Assembly: GCA_033725935.1 (NCBI GenBank)
Contig: MU867061.1
Span: 682,001 to 746,000 of the forward strand
Source of the DNA: Cladorrhinum sp. PSN259
Lineage: Eukaryota > Ascomycota > Sordariomycetes > Sordariales > Podosporaceae
Direction of reading: 5' to 3'
DNA: 64,000 bases
Shown: positions 12,793 to 22,786 of the stretch, piece by piece
How the letters are laid out: each line of letters opens with the position of its first letter
How positions within the stretch are numbered: the stretch's first letter is position 1
Notes under the pieces: generated by a model
Told to the model about the DNA's origin: nothing
The model's input: only the letters and a program-made list of their open reading frames with translations
Databases searched by the model: none
Program-made: the position numbers and the translations under genes

Positions 12793-13166
12793 GGTGATTA
12801 TTGACGCGCGCCCTAGCGTGGAAGGTGTTGAAGGAATTCAGTTGTACTTGTCGTCACGGTTCAAGTTGGCTCTGAAAATGGCAGGAAATGAAATCACGGG
12901 GATGGAAGTCAGAGTGATCAAATATGGAAATCCATGTCAACAAAAGGCCAAGTTCGTTGCGGCCTGATTCCAAAAGGAAGCCACCAATTAATTCAACGGC
13001 AGCACTGAGGCCTACAGGTATGTATATGCAATGACCAATAAAAGAACCTGGCTCCGTTTCGTGTTGCGATGAGCTTTCATGAGTCAGAAAAATCTTTGGC
13101 AGTCAGTGCCGCAATGACGGACAACAATGGGCAGTGTTTGACGGGTAAGTGCTGATTGTCCCTTGA
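12793..13166. other. Intergenic spacer
   Basis: Promoter side of the MYND gene and 3' flank of HRI1. I recognise nothing else in it. Confidence 0.5.
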
Positions 13167-13987
13167 TCAAACAGACAACTTCTCGACCACTTTCCACAAA
13201 TCGCCATCATTGACGATCTCATCATCAACATTCGCTTGTTCCCCCACCATCATTGCAAAGTCCGTCGGCACCGAGAGTCCGCCTTCGTTGATGAGCACCC
13301 TGCTGACCCAGCCCTTGCCCGACACCCATTCGTGCCTCTCGACGATGATATCATCCCCCTTCCGTGCAAACGCCTGACAGTACCGCCCCAGACGAATCAC
13401 GGATCCCCTCCGCACCTTCCCGTCACTTTCGTCACCCTGTAAATGCAAGACCACACAGATTCCCTTGCCCTGCTGCTGCGCCGGCCCGTAATCACCGTTT
13501 ACCTGCGTTCGGATCTCCTCCGAGCGCCAGACCTCCTCATACTCCGCCACGAGCCCCGTCGCCGGGTTCACCATGCTTCCCTTCTCCAACGTGAGGGATG
13601 GATTCCCCTCGACCGTATAGTTTTTCCCCTCGTCTGTGGCATTTTCCACATCTAAGGTTCGAGAATCGATCCAGTGCCGCCATTTACAGTCGTCATGCCT
13701 CTCCCCAGTCGAAGGGTCGATGCAGGACTCAGAGGAGGATGTCCCTGCTATTGCCCAATCTAGGCGAGACAAGGGGAGAGTGGCATCTGGTTCATTGTCA
13801 GCGAAAATAGGATCCGATGCCGCGTCGGTAGATACACACCCTCATCGATCGGATTACCAGTTGTGGGGTTGAGAATGCGGATATCCACATACCGCCGCTC
13901 AGGAGATGTCAGGACGATAGTTGATGTCGGCTCGCTTGGGGCGTCAGGAAGCCAGCGGATTGATTCACGAATGGAGATGTCGCCCAT
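13167..13987 (-). CDS. HRI1: HRI1 family protein
   Basis: HRI1 is a small fungal beta-barrel (lipocalin-like) protein. The yeast member is non-essential and was reported to interact with the stress kinase/secretory machinery; its precise role is unknown. Two exons (13840-13987, 13167-13786) flank a 53-bp intron (13787-13839) that begins GTGTGT, has a CTGAC branch site and ends CAG. Removing it restores the frame (NPIDE then DATLPLSRLDW) and gives 255 residues. Family landmarks are SIRWLPDAPSEPTSTIVLTS, YVDIRIL, LDWAIAGTSSS, HWIDSRT and NPATGLVAEYEEVWR. I chose the ATG at 13987 because the domain starts right after it; an in-frame ATG further upstream would add about 24 residues. Confidence 0.85.
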
Positions 13988-14239
13988 TTCGAGATGTAGG
14001 GTGCGGTTCTTCTTGGGATCCTTGATGAGTAGATAGGTAGTTGTTAGAGAAATCATAGGCCCACCCATCTGATGGATTCCCCTCACTTCACACCACCGCA
14101 ATTGATAACCCTAACCCCAAACTGATCAACTCCTTTCTGGCGAATGCTGGCAGATTGTTCGCAATGTAACTGTTTATTTCAAATCTTGAAATCATGATTA
14201 ATTATTCTTTGGGTATTACATATTCTCTTATTCCATCCT

Positions 14240-15671
14240 CTACAATATACCCGAGTCAATGAGGCATTTATCCAAAAGGGACTGCTTGAGACATATAGTG
14301 ATGAAGTTAACCGTCGTTGGGTCATCTGGCTCACCCACCCGAACATATAGCTGCTTCAAGCGATGCGACACTTCCGTTGTTTTGTTGGAAGAAAGCGTTT
14401 TGTCGATGATGAACTGCAGCGCAGCTACTGCTGGGTCCCGTGTGTCGTTCATGGTCGGCTTGTAATCGGGAAAGTAATTCTCGAGCGGCCACGTTTTGAT
14501 CTTGTTCCTGAAGCTTTTTGCGTTCCAAAAGAGAATAATAGTGGCGGCGTACGGGAAGGCCTTGCTACTAGAGAGTTGTTGGACTCTCTCAATGGTGCAT
14601 GCGAGGTTGTTCTGCCCAGAATCAGGACAGCGGTAGGTATAGGAAGCCAGGTCGATGGGACAGAGTATACAGGTTGCATCGGGTGAATGCCGGTCGCCAA
14701 GGGCTTTTGTTGGTTTGTTGCTAGTCATTGGTGGACGTCGCCATACGTTGTTGAGGTCGACAGCTTCTACAAACATTCTCAATGTCACCTCATATGTGTC
14801 TCCGTTGAATGATCGTAGGCAACATTTGGCGAAGCGAATGTCGGCGTAGGATGGCAAGTAATCTATTGCTGCTGCGCGATGAAAAATGTCGAGAATTCTG
14901 GAAAGAGTCAGCTGCCCAAATGTCTCAACGGGGTGAAGTACTCTCAAGTGTCATTGATACTCACTTGTCATCAAACGCTTTTGATCTCCCAACGCGCTTG
15001 TAACATGTGGAACGCCAGGTGTCGGTCCCCCAAAGCTCCTCAATCGTAGCATGAATTTCTTGAAAGCTTCCCTCTCCGTTGTGTATCATCTCTTGAATCC
15101 TGTCCGCACGCAGAAGCATTGGTTGAGAACTAATCTCAGCCGAGTTCATGCTGAGAGCATGGCCCACCACATTGCTCAAAATTCCCTGAACCACATTCAA
15201 AACCGTCTTTCTGACGAAGGCAGCTTGAGAACCGGAAGGCTTTGGATCGCTAGGCAGGCTATTGTTCGCTCGCGGATTGCTCCACCTTGCCATACTATCG
15301 AGAATGAGCCACTTGCCCTCGTCATGGTTGCTAAAACCGCCGGTGAACAGAAGCAGCTGTGACCTCATTCGTCTCCGATCTTCGACGATTTGCAAGTCGA
15401 TGGCCTCGGATCTTCTTCGTGCTTCCCGGGCTTTCCGGGCTGTTGAGCTCATAAAGCGAAGCGGGCAGCGGTCTGGTTCTTTTATCATTCCTCGTGCTGT
15501 AGCGAAATAGGCCGCTGGGTTGAGTGCCGAGATTGCCTGAAGTAGAGAATTCGCACATGTTTCCTTTGTTCGTTGACAAACCAAGGGGGAAGGAGACCTG
15601 GTCAATTCCTGATCGTTCCATAAGTCGATCTTTTCCGAAACGGCGATGTTGACGCTGGATTCCTGTTTCAT
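14240..15671 (-). CDS. Conserved-looking hypothetical protein, 454 residues
   Basis: Not recognised. Two exons (14965-15671, 14240-14897) flank a 67-bp intron (14898-14964, GTGAGT..CAG) that joins codons cleanly (AFDDKILDIFHRA). The start ATG at 15671 follows an in-frame leader that looks untranslated. There is no signal peptide and no membrane helix. The first exon is helical and basic in the middle (STARKAREARRRSEA). The second carries a small cysteine group (CILC, then YTYRC about 12 residues on) that could bind metal, though not in a pattern I can name. It lies upstream of HRI1 on the same strand. Frame, splice sites and composition support a real gene; function is open. Confidence 0.7.
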
Positions 15672-16723
15672 GCTGATATGTCCGAGTGGAAAAATTAATG
15701 GACAAAGGCCAATTAGTTCATAATAATGACAAGAAGTGTATGTAAATAGCAAGCAGGGTCAATCCGTTCCAAGGATTGGGGCAGCGGCTGTCAGATATTA
15801 TAAAATAAATAAAAAGGCAGAAGGTATGGCATGAACCGCACAGAATTCCCATGAACCAAAGCTGAAATCTCCCGACACACTCACAAACTTGACCGCCAGA
15901 CCGCAACCAATGACACACAGAAAATTTGAATTTTGCAGCACCTCGTGCGGCCGAGAACCGCTAATAATTGGTCCTGAAGGCGGTGCCGATGCCGAACAGG
16001 GGCGCTGAACCACATGGCATCGAATTCATACACTTTTCTGTTCCAGCTCAGGGGTAGCATTTTCCGTCTTTACCAAGCCCGAGCTGACATGTTCACTGCT
16101 TCAATGGAAGTCAGTCAACCACCCGAACCCACTGAGCTGAATCGGGATGCCCGATGTGGGTGGAAGCCAAGCCTAGGTTTTGGTGTGGTCGGGAATTCCA
16201 CCGGGAAAGAAGGAAATACGGGGAATGCGCGATTGGCTGACGGAATGCTTGCAAGTCGGAAGGCCCCGAAGCTATAGTACAACGTGTAAATCGTCGATGA
16301 GCTTCAGCGAGGCACCTGCTCAGTTGCTTGCAGTGCGCAACCTGGAAGTCGTGCGGGAAGACAACAACCCACATTGTATACTCCCGTCGTGAAGTTGGAG
16401 ACCTGCAGTGCTGCACTGCCAGGGGTCCATTGCGGAGAGTGGGTCCTGATGGTTAGGCGGCGTGGCGGCCTCGTCGCTCAAGCCCTACAAGGAACCCCGC
16501 AACAGCAATCAGCCCAGTGAATTGGATGTGAAATGATGACCTGATGATTTTGCTTCCCCAGGCCTGGACTCCGTAAATCAAACTCCAAAGCTCCAACCTA
16601 GCTGCCACGCTGCCATCCCTTCCAGTTCGAGCTTTCAGCATCAAAGCATTGTCTATCGTCTACACCTATCTATCCCGGATAACAAAGGAAAAATAACATG
16701 CCATCAGCTCCCTCCATCTCGAA
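15672..16723. other. Intergenic region
   Basis: About 1 kb between a minus-strand gene start and the 3' end of the next minus-strand gene. An 87-codon plus-strand ORF near 16014 and its antisense companions show no domain or codon pattern that convinces me. No repeat was seen. Confidence 0.45.
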
Positions 16724-17648
16724 TTATGTGGCCATCTTTGTTCCTATTCTTGGGTCCTCCAGCGCGTCAACTTTGGCAATGGCGCTGCTCCTCTCGGCCT
16801 GGCGATTGAGATAACTGAGATACGTCTGCCACCCAACAGCAATACCACCGCTGAAGACGGAACGGAACGGCAGTGGGACGTATGCAAAGTTGATACCCAT
16901 GACAATCGGCCATACCTTGCACGAATTGTATATGCTGGTCGGCACAGTCTTGGTTATGCGCTCCCAAACCTCAGGCATCGTGGCTCCCGAAAGTAGCGCC
17001 TGCATTCCAAAGAAGTACGTGTTAAACACCGGCGTGAAACATGTTTGCATGAGGACCACTTTCGTAAGTAGCGAGAGGATGCGCGATGAAAAGTTGAAGT
17101 TGACGCTGAGATATTGAACCCTGGCAGAAATGCCATGTTAACCAGAACGAACCACGACGACAGACCCAAGTTCGATGCCCGATAGACTACCGACAACTTA
17201 CCATAAAAACGATGGGATTGATGCTGTCCCGCCTATCAAGAGCGCCCGCGCTGTTCGAATTGGATCATACTCCTTCCCGCCGATACTTTGCGCCGCGACT
17301 GCGATTTCGGTCAGCGCGATGCGGCCAAACAAAAAAGACTGGAAACATACAATCACCGCAAGTGAAAATGAACAACGAAGTGAGGACTTGGGTTACATAT
17401 GGCCTCTTGCTCTGCGCGCGCCCATATGCCTGAAAGGCTCTCGTCAATGGCCCCAGCCTGAGGAATATGGACACCTTGGGGACAACATTTGGCGCCACCA
17501 CCGGTATCTGTGTTGGAGGACGTCGCTCTGTCACCGACAGTTTCGACGAGATGTTTGTGTTGAGGCCTCGTCGCTGCTGGATCCGGAACTTTTGGAGGAG
17601 GCTGAGCTGGCGCCTTAATGCTGCCCGGTATATGGAGCACACTGCCAT
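16724..17648 (-). CDS. Mpv17/PMP22 family membrane protein (copy 1)
   Basis: Four-helix integral membrane protein of the Mpv17/PMP22/Sym1 family, found in the inner mitochondrial or peroxisomal membrane and linked to metabolite permeability. Three exons (17351-17648, 17202-17298, 16724-17120) are split by introns of 52 bp (17299-17350) and 81 bp (17121-17201). Spliced length is 263 residues with perfect phase. Family landmarks are the CGD box across the first junction (TCGDFAAQSIGG), TPVFNTYFFGMQALLSG, and the C-terminal signature YNSCKVWPIVMGINFAYVP followed by WQTYLSYLN. The basic N-terminal region (MAVCSIYRAALRRQLSLL) would suit a mitochondrial presequence, which is inference. A second family member lies at 43354-44202. 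Confidence 0.9.
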
Positions 17649-18164
17649 GCTGTCCCTCCCTCCTTTCGTCGTCGCGTTGCCCTGGGTTTGGCTCACTGCA
17701 ATTTGGCAATAATTTGAGCGCTCTTTATGCCGCTTGCATGGCGTTTGGAAGAAGAACAATGACTCGGTGAAGTTCGGTCGGTGTTCCAATATTACTCTTG
17801 CGCTGGCTTTGCCGGCAAATCGCGGCTTCGGGCCGGCATTGAGGGGGTTTGACCGACAGGGGGCAGTGCCCCTATATTTTTAGTGCTTGTCATCATTCAC
17901 CTGTCCGGGCTCGGCACGACAACCACATCAGAACGGACAACGCATTCCTGCCCGAGCCTTTCTTGCGTGCTTTTCCATATTTTTCCCCTGGCGACAAATG
18001 CTTCTCTGTGTCACACCCGTCTGGTTCCACCCGGTTTCCAAATGCATGCGGGCTTATTTTTTGCCACTGATGTTTTATGAAATGGAGGTCATTGACCTGG
18101 GTATATCCTATCTCTATAATTACAACTCATTATATCTTCCTCCCCCTTGTCATCTCCAATCTCC
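17649..18164. other. Intergenic spacer
   Basis: Holds the promoter of the Mpv17-like gene and the 3' flank of the UNC-93-like gene. Overlapping plus-strand ORFs here are the antisense shadow of UNC-93 or random. Nothing else was seen. Confidence 0.5.
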
Positions 18165-19658
18165 TCAAGACTTGGAGGCATCACCAGTCTCAATACTGGT
18201 TGTCTCGTCCTCCGAAACCGCATCTCCCTCAATCTTGCGCACATCCACGGGGCGCTCAGGCACCAGGAACACCACAGCCGAAGTGGCAGGAATTGTCAGG
18301 CCAAACATGGCAAATGAAATGATCAAGTTGATCATCGGCTTGACAGCCGCTGCGCCGATACCGAATGAGATGCAGGAGCCAACAGACTCAAACGTCCGGA
18401 CGATGCTGACGGCCAACGTGAGGGTCTCAATATCGTCAAAGAAGGCACCAACGATCCAATACACAAACATGTAATGCGACTCATTCAGGAACCGGAGCAA
18501 AACCATGGAACCGAAACCGCGACCGAAGCCCGGCTCATCCCAATCAAGAGTAACGCGGGGGTTGCTGTCTCCATAAAGCTTCTCGTTGGCGACCTGCCAG
18601 CCAAAGGTCCCCAGCATGAGCACGACAAAGATGGCCCAGCAGATCTTGGCGAGTGTAGGTCGGCTGAAGATTTTAAGATCGTAGAACCAGCCCCAGAAGA
18701 TGTTGGCAAAGGTTGCCACAATGCCTGAGACGAGAGCTCCCAGAGTGCGGGCACGAACTGAGAAGTACTTGGTCATGTAGATGCCGACGTACGTCGAGTT
18801 CCACTGGAATCCGATCAGGATGGGAATGAGGAGGAACATCTGCTTGCGCTTGATCAAGGCCCACGTCTTGCGGATCTCCTCCTTGATGGTCTTGTTCTTT
18901 GTCGGGTCGCGCGCCTTGTGCCCGTCGCGGTGGATGACCTTCTCCGGTGGGGAGACGAGGAAGGCGAGGGGCAGGCCCAGACACTGAAGGGCGATCAGGA
19001 CCAGGTAGGTTGAGTAGCCGACCTTTCCGCGCTTGTTCGAGTCGACGTTGAGCGAGAGCTGGACGGAAGCGCCGATGAGCTGGCCCAGTTCACGAAGACC
19101 GAGCCAAATTCCAGTAAACTTGCCACGGTCCTTGACACTGCCGTATCCAAGGGCGATGGCTCCCTCAGAGGCCCAGAGGGCGGATGCCGCAATACCGCAC
19201 GTCACACCACCAAAGAGGACGAACCACTCTGTGCCGTATCGGTTGTTGACGTAGAGCGAGGCGGAATAAGGGGCGTAACCGAGAGTACCGATGATCAAGA
19301 CCTTCTTGACACCGATCTTGTTGGCGAGGATACCGAAAATGGTGCAGCCAAATACCATGAGACTGTTGTGGTCAGTTTTGTGTCATGACGGATGGCAAAT
19401 ATGCAAGTGCACTTACCCAAAGGTGAGAGAGTTGGCTCCGTTGACCAGGTATGGCTCCTGTTGACCACCAGCACCGGTGTTGTTGAGGGCGTTCCAAATC
19501 CCCGGTTGGGTGAAGCTGATCAAGCCAACAATGATGACATTAAACAGCGGGCTGCGATACCATCTTGTGAATCTCGAGACTGGTTTGGTCTGCTCTGGCT
19601 GCTGGCCAGCAACCTCGAGGCTATCGTCGACAACTGCCTTTTGGTCGGTGGACGCCAT
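18165..19658 (-). CDS. UNC-93-like (DUF895) major-facilitator transporter
   Basis: Multi-pass membrane protein of the UNC-93/DUF895 group within the major facilitator superfamily. Two exons (19417-19658, 18165-19362) flank a 54-bp intron (19363-19416, GTAAGT..CAG) and give 479 residues. The first helix region carries FNVIIVGLISFTQPGIWNAL, followed by the family's LMVFGCTIFGILANKIG loop. About 11-12 hydrophobic segments follow, with a cytoplasmic loop rich in Lys/Glu in the middle. The ATG at 19658 is preferred over the in-frame ATG at 19682, which adds only eight residues. In fungi these proteins are uncharacterised and the substrate is unknown. It is divergently transcribed from a TauD-like dioxygenase across 0.93 kb, which may allow shared control. 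Confidence 0.88.
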
Positions 19659-20588
19659 CTTGTCTGAGCTCGTCTGCCACACCGAGTGTCAAAGAGTGGG
19701 TAGTGTCGAGGGTGTGCGGAATGCAGAAGCGAGAATGTGTGTCCAAGCAGCTGGGGCTTGTGGACTTTTATTTCAACAACCTCTCGTTCATACTCCTCCA
19801 ACTTCCCCATCAAAGCCGTGACCGTATCCCGACGCATTGGGCCCGAGAGCTGTCGGCGAGGGCCATTGCGACGGTATCCCGCATCGGTTTCCACCGGTCG
19901 AGATCGCTTTTCGTTTCTGCAAGACTCTCAATGGGCAATGTGGGGTAAACCAAACTCCTCTGGGGCCTAGTGGCTAATGTCGCGATCAATGTCGTGATGA
20001 AAAATGGTTATGGTGAGATGGCGCAGGTGGCCCCCGCGGTTTACCCAATTTCAACTTTCCCATGCTGGTTCTGACGGGCAAGCGTAGGATATTTTTTGAC
20101 AATCCCGTTGCTGGCCGGACCCCTCGATTGCTGGTTCTCGGCCATGTTGGCTGGAAAGGTAACAATCGCCGGTGGGGGTTTGTGGCTAGTGGATCTAGAC
20201 TGTTCAATAACAGCGGAACGTGCTTGCAGGGATCGTATTACACCATCGACGGTCTCTCGAGCGAGTCTCGACATAAAAGACACAGCGCTGATACCGGGAG
20301 ACCGGCACACTGTTCTTCAGCAGGCTTTTGAGATATGGTTAGTGTTGGTGTAGTCTTGTAGGAGCACGCAAAAGATAGGTCAATAACGAAAGAGTGAACA
20401 AAAAAGTTGAGATCTCGGAGAGCCGCTGTGAGGTGCATGATGTAACGGTTATGGCGCATCAAGTCGGGATATTAAAATGCAAAGACCGCCACATTGCTTG
20501 TTTCTAGACCCGAGAATCTGGTTATACATCGATCTTGATATTTGCCTTTTAACGCCACATTCCGAGAAGTCTGTACAATAAAATCACA
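19659..20588. promoter_or_regulatory. Divergent promoter region, UNC-93-like / TauD-like
   Basis: A 0.93-kb region between two divergent start codons, so it must contain both promoters. Small ORFs inside it overlap in several frames and are not convincing. No specific activator site could be assigned by eye. Confidence 0.45.
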
Positions 20589-21791
20589 ATGGCTACGGTC
20601 GAGATCCTCCGCCCTGCCCCCTATGGGCCCTCTGTTGACCTCCCGGCACCTTACCCAGGGGCGACCAAGTTCCCCCTGTCACTGGCCCCCGCACGACGAC
20701 CCGAGCCATCATCATCCCTCCTCGAAGATATCGTTGCCGAAGTCCAACAGCTCTCAGTATCCGGCAGGATACGAGATCTCCTGGACAGACACGGCGCCAT
20801 CTACTTCCAGGACCTCGGTCTCAGGGATGCACAAGGGTTTTCCCAGTTTGCCCACGCCTTTGGGTTCGCACCGCACGAGGACATTGGTAACCCCGTGCGG
20901 CGGACGATCCTGGCGCCGAACGTCGCCACGGCGAACGAGGGGCCCAATACCATGCCGGTGTACCCCCACAACGAGTTTGGGTTGAGTCCTCATTACCCTG
21001 ATTACGTGTTTTTTTATTGTCTTTCTCCTCCTGAGACTGGTAAGTTTTTTTTTTTTTTGTTTTTTTTCCTGTCATATGTTCTGTTTACTAATTTGAGGTA
21101 TAAAAAAAAAGGAGGCGAAACACCACTCAACAACTCGGTCATCCTGCTCAACCACCTCCAAGCGCGACACCCGGAATTCATCTCTGAGCTGGAGAGGAGG
21201 GGAGGAGTGAAATACACGCTGTTTTACCCGTCCAGCTCGAGGACGCAGACGTCCTCGCCGGGGACTACCGTCTTGCAGGCGTACGGCGCGCATGTTTTGG
21301 AGGATGACGACACCGAGACTGCGCGTCAAAAGATTGAAAGAGAAATTAAGCGGCTGCCGACTGCCACGTGGGAGTGGGAGAATATTACGGAAACGAACAA
21401 GTTGGGTGATTTGCGGGTGTGGCAGGTCTTGCCTGCCGTTCGGACGCACCCGAGGACGGGACAGAAGGTGTTTTTCAATAACGCTGTTAGTCGGTTCTTG
21501 AATGCGCTGGATAAGGGGACGTTGGAGCCGCCTCATTTTGGTAGTGGTACTGCTGAGGGGAAGGGGAATAGTAGCAGTTATCAGCCTCCCTGCTTTTATG
21601 GGGATGGGGGGTTGATTCCTAGGGAGTACCTAGATAGTGCGGTGGAATTTATCAAGGAAACGAGGGCGATGGTTAGGTGGCAGCGGGGCGACGTGGTGTT
21701 GATTGATAATTTTGCGGTGCAGCATGCCAGGGAGCCTTGGACGGGGGACAGGAGGTTGTTGGCTAGTTTGTGGGATGAGATTGGTAAGTAA
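20589..21791 (+). CDS. TauD/TfdA-family Fe(II)/2-oxoglutarate dioxygenase
   Basis: Member of the taurine catabolism dioxygenase TauD/TfdA superfamily. Such enzymes couple oxidation of a sulfonate, carboxylate or amino-acid-like substrate to 2-oxoglutarate decarboxylation. Exons 20589-21039 and 21112-21791 flank a 72-bp T-rich intron (21040-21111, GTAAGT..AAG). Splicing restores the family motif PPETGGETPLNNS and gives 376 residues. The iron site is HNE (HxE rather than HxD, as in clavaminate-synthase-like members) plus the distal His in NFAVQHAREPW. A downstream Arg in GDRRLL is placed to bind 2-oxoglutarate. The intron is a multiple of three and stop-free, so the unspliced reading frame is also open. 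The substrate is unknown. Confidence 0.87.
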   Translation: MATVEILRPAPYGPSVDLPAPYPGATKFPLSLAPARRPEPSSSLLEDIVAEVQQLSVSGRIRDLLDRHGAIYFQDLGLRDAQGFSQFAHAFGFAPHEDIGNPVRRTILAPNVATANEGPNTMPVYPHNEFGLSPHYPDYVFFYCLSPPETGKFFFFLFFFLSYVLFTNLRYKKKGGETPLNNSVILLNHLQARHPEFISELERRGGVKYTLFYPSSSRTQTSSPGTTVLQAYGAHVLEDDDTETARQKIEREIKRLPTATWEWENITETNKLGDLRVWQVLPAVRTHPRTGQKVFFNNAVSRFLNALDKGTLEPPHFGSGTAEGKGNSSSYQPPCFYGDGGLIPREYLDSAVEFIKETRAMVRWQRGDVVLIDNFAVQHAREPWTGDRRLLASLWDEIGK

Positions 21792-21997
21792 GGGAGCAGG
21801 AAGATGGATACATGGAGGCATGATACAAGCAATGAGGGAATGTGATCATGATCAAAGGCTTTTATTGTTTATGTACATGTACGTGAACTTGGATAAGTCA
21901 AAGTATGGACAAGAAGTGAATCAGGACCCCCTATTTCGGCCAAAATCTCATGATACTGACTGTCAGTTCCTATCAACCGAGTTATATCGCCACCTTT

Positions 21998-22786
21998 TTA
22001 GCAGGTGAATACTTTGGGGCCCGGAATGGTGTAAGTTGAGGCTATCATTTTCCCATGTCAGTACTAGCAAGATCTTCAAGCTTTGATGGCAATATAATTT
22101 CACTCACCCTTGTAAGCATCATAAGTAACACCAGGATCAGTGGGCTTGTAGGCGCCAGGGAAGGCAACCAGGCCGCCGGGGACGGTGCTGCCGCTGCCGG
22201 TGACCTGAAGCTGATGGCATCCCGGGTAGAACTGAGCACCGGGGTACGAATAGGCGGCGTGCAGGGCAATGATCTCGTGGCGAACAAGGTAGAAGCCGGG
22301 CTTGAGGCAGGAGGGCACGGTGTAAGTGTAGGTGGTAGGAGCCTTCATCAAGGGGGTCGCAGCCCAGTTGTTGGAGGTTCCCTCACGGCCGCCTTCCTTG
22401 ACCTTGAACCAGACGGCACTGCTGCCGGGAGACCAGGCCTGGCAGCCGGAATCAGGGCAGCGAGCCATGTAGGTCAAGACTGGGCCCATGTGGGAATCGG
22501 GCCAGAGAGTCCAGCGGAGGGTGACGGTCGAACCGGCGGCGGCGGGGGCGTGAAGGGGAGCAGGCACGGAGCCGGCGTTGCACTGGACGTCGATGGAAGT
22601 CACGTCCTCGACGGGACCGTTGCCGGGGATGGAGCGGGAGATACGCTGGGGCTTGTTGTTGCCCATGTACGGGTCCATGTAAGGCTGGTAGAACTGGTAG
22701 AACTGGCCGTTGATGGTGGCATTGTCGACGTAGCCGTGGGCGGCAACCAAGCCGACCGAGGCGAGGAGAGTAGCGAGGACCTTCAT
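21998..22786 (-). CDS. AA9 lytic polysaccharide monooxygenase (formerly GH61)
   Basis: Secreted copper enzyme that oxidatively cleaves cellulose or related glucans. Exon 1 (22108-22786) and exon 2 (21998-22041) flank a 66-bp intron (22042-22107), giving 240 residues ending STYTIPGPKVFTC. The signal peptide (MKVLATLLASVGLVAA) leaves His17 as the mature N-terminus. This starts HGYV and is the first ligand of the histidine brace. The second copper His is in WPDSHMGPVLTYMARC, and QFYPGCHQLQV supplies the axial Tyr and nearby residues. Paired cysteines fit the family disulfides. There is no C-terminal CBM1. The gene is divergent from a secreted GMC oxidoreductase 1.7 kb away, a plausible redox partner. 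Confidence 0.95.

Noticed and set aside
13760..13860. Apparent one-base frameshift in HRI1
   Set aside because: A 53-bp intron with GTGTGT donor, CTGAC branch site and CAG acceptor (13787-13839) restores the frame and the expected family sequence, so the gene looks intact.
17887..18474. 195-codon plus-strand ORF
   Set aside because: It overlaps the 3' end of the UNC-93-like gene antisense and has no family features.
21040..21111. Phe/Lys-rich coding insert in the TauD-like protein
   Set aside because: It has GTAAGT and AAG borders, and removing it restores the PETGGET motif. It is an intron that happens to be open.
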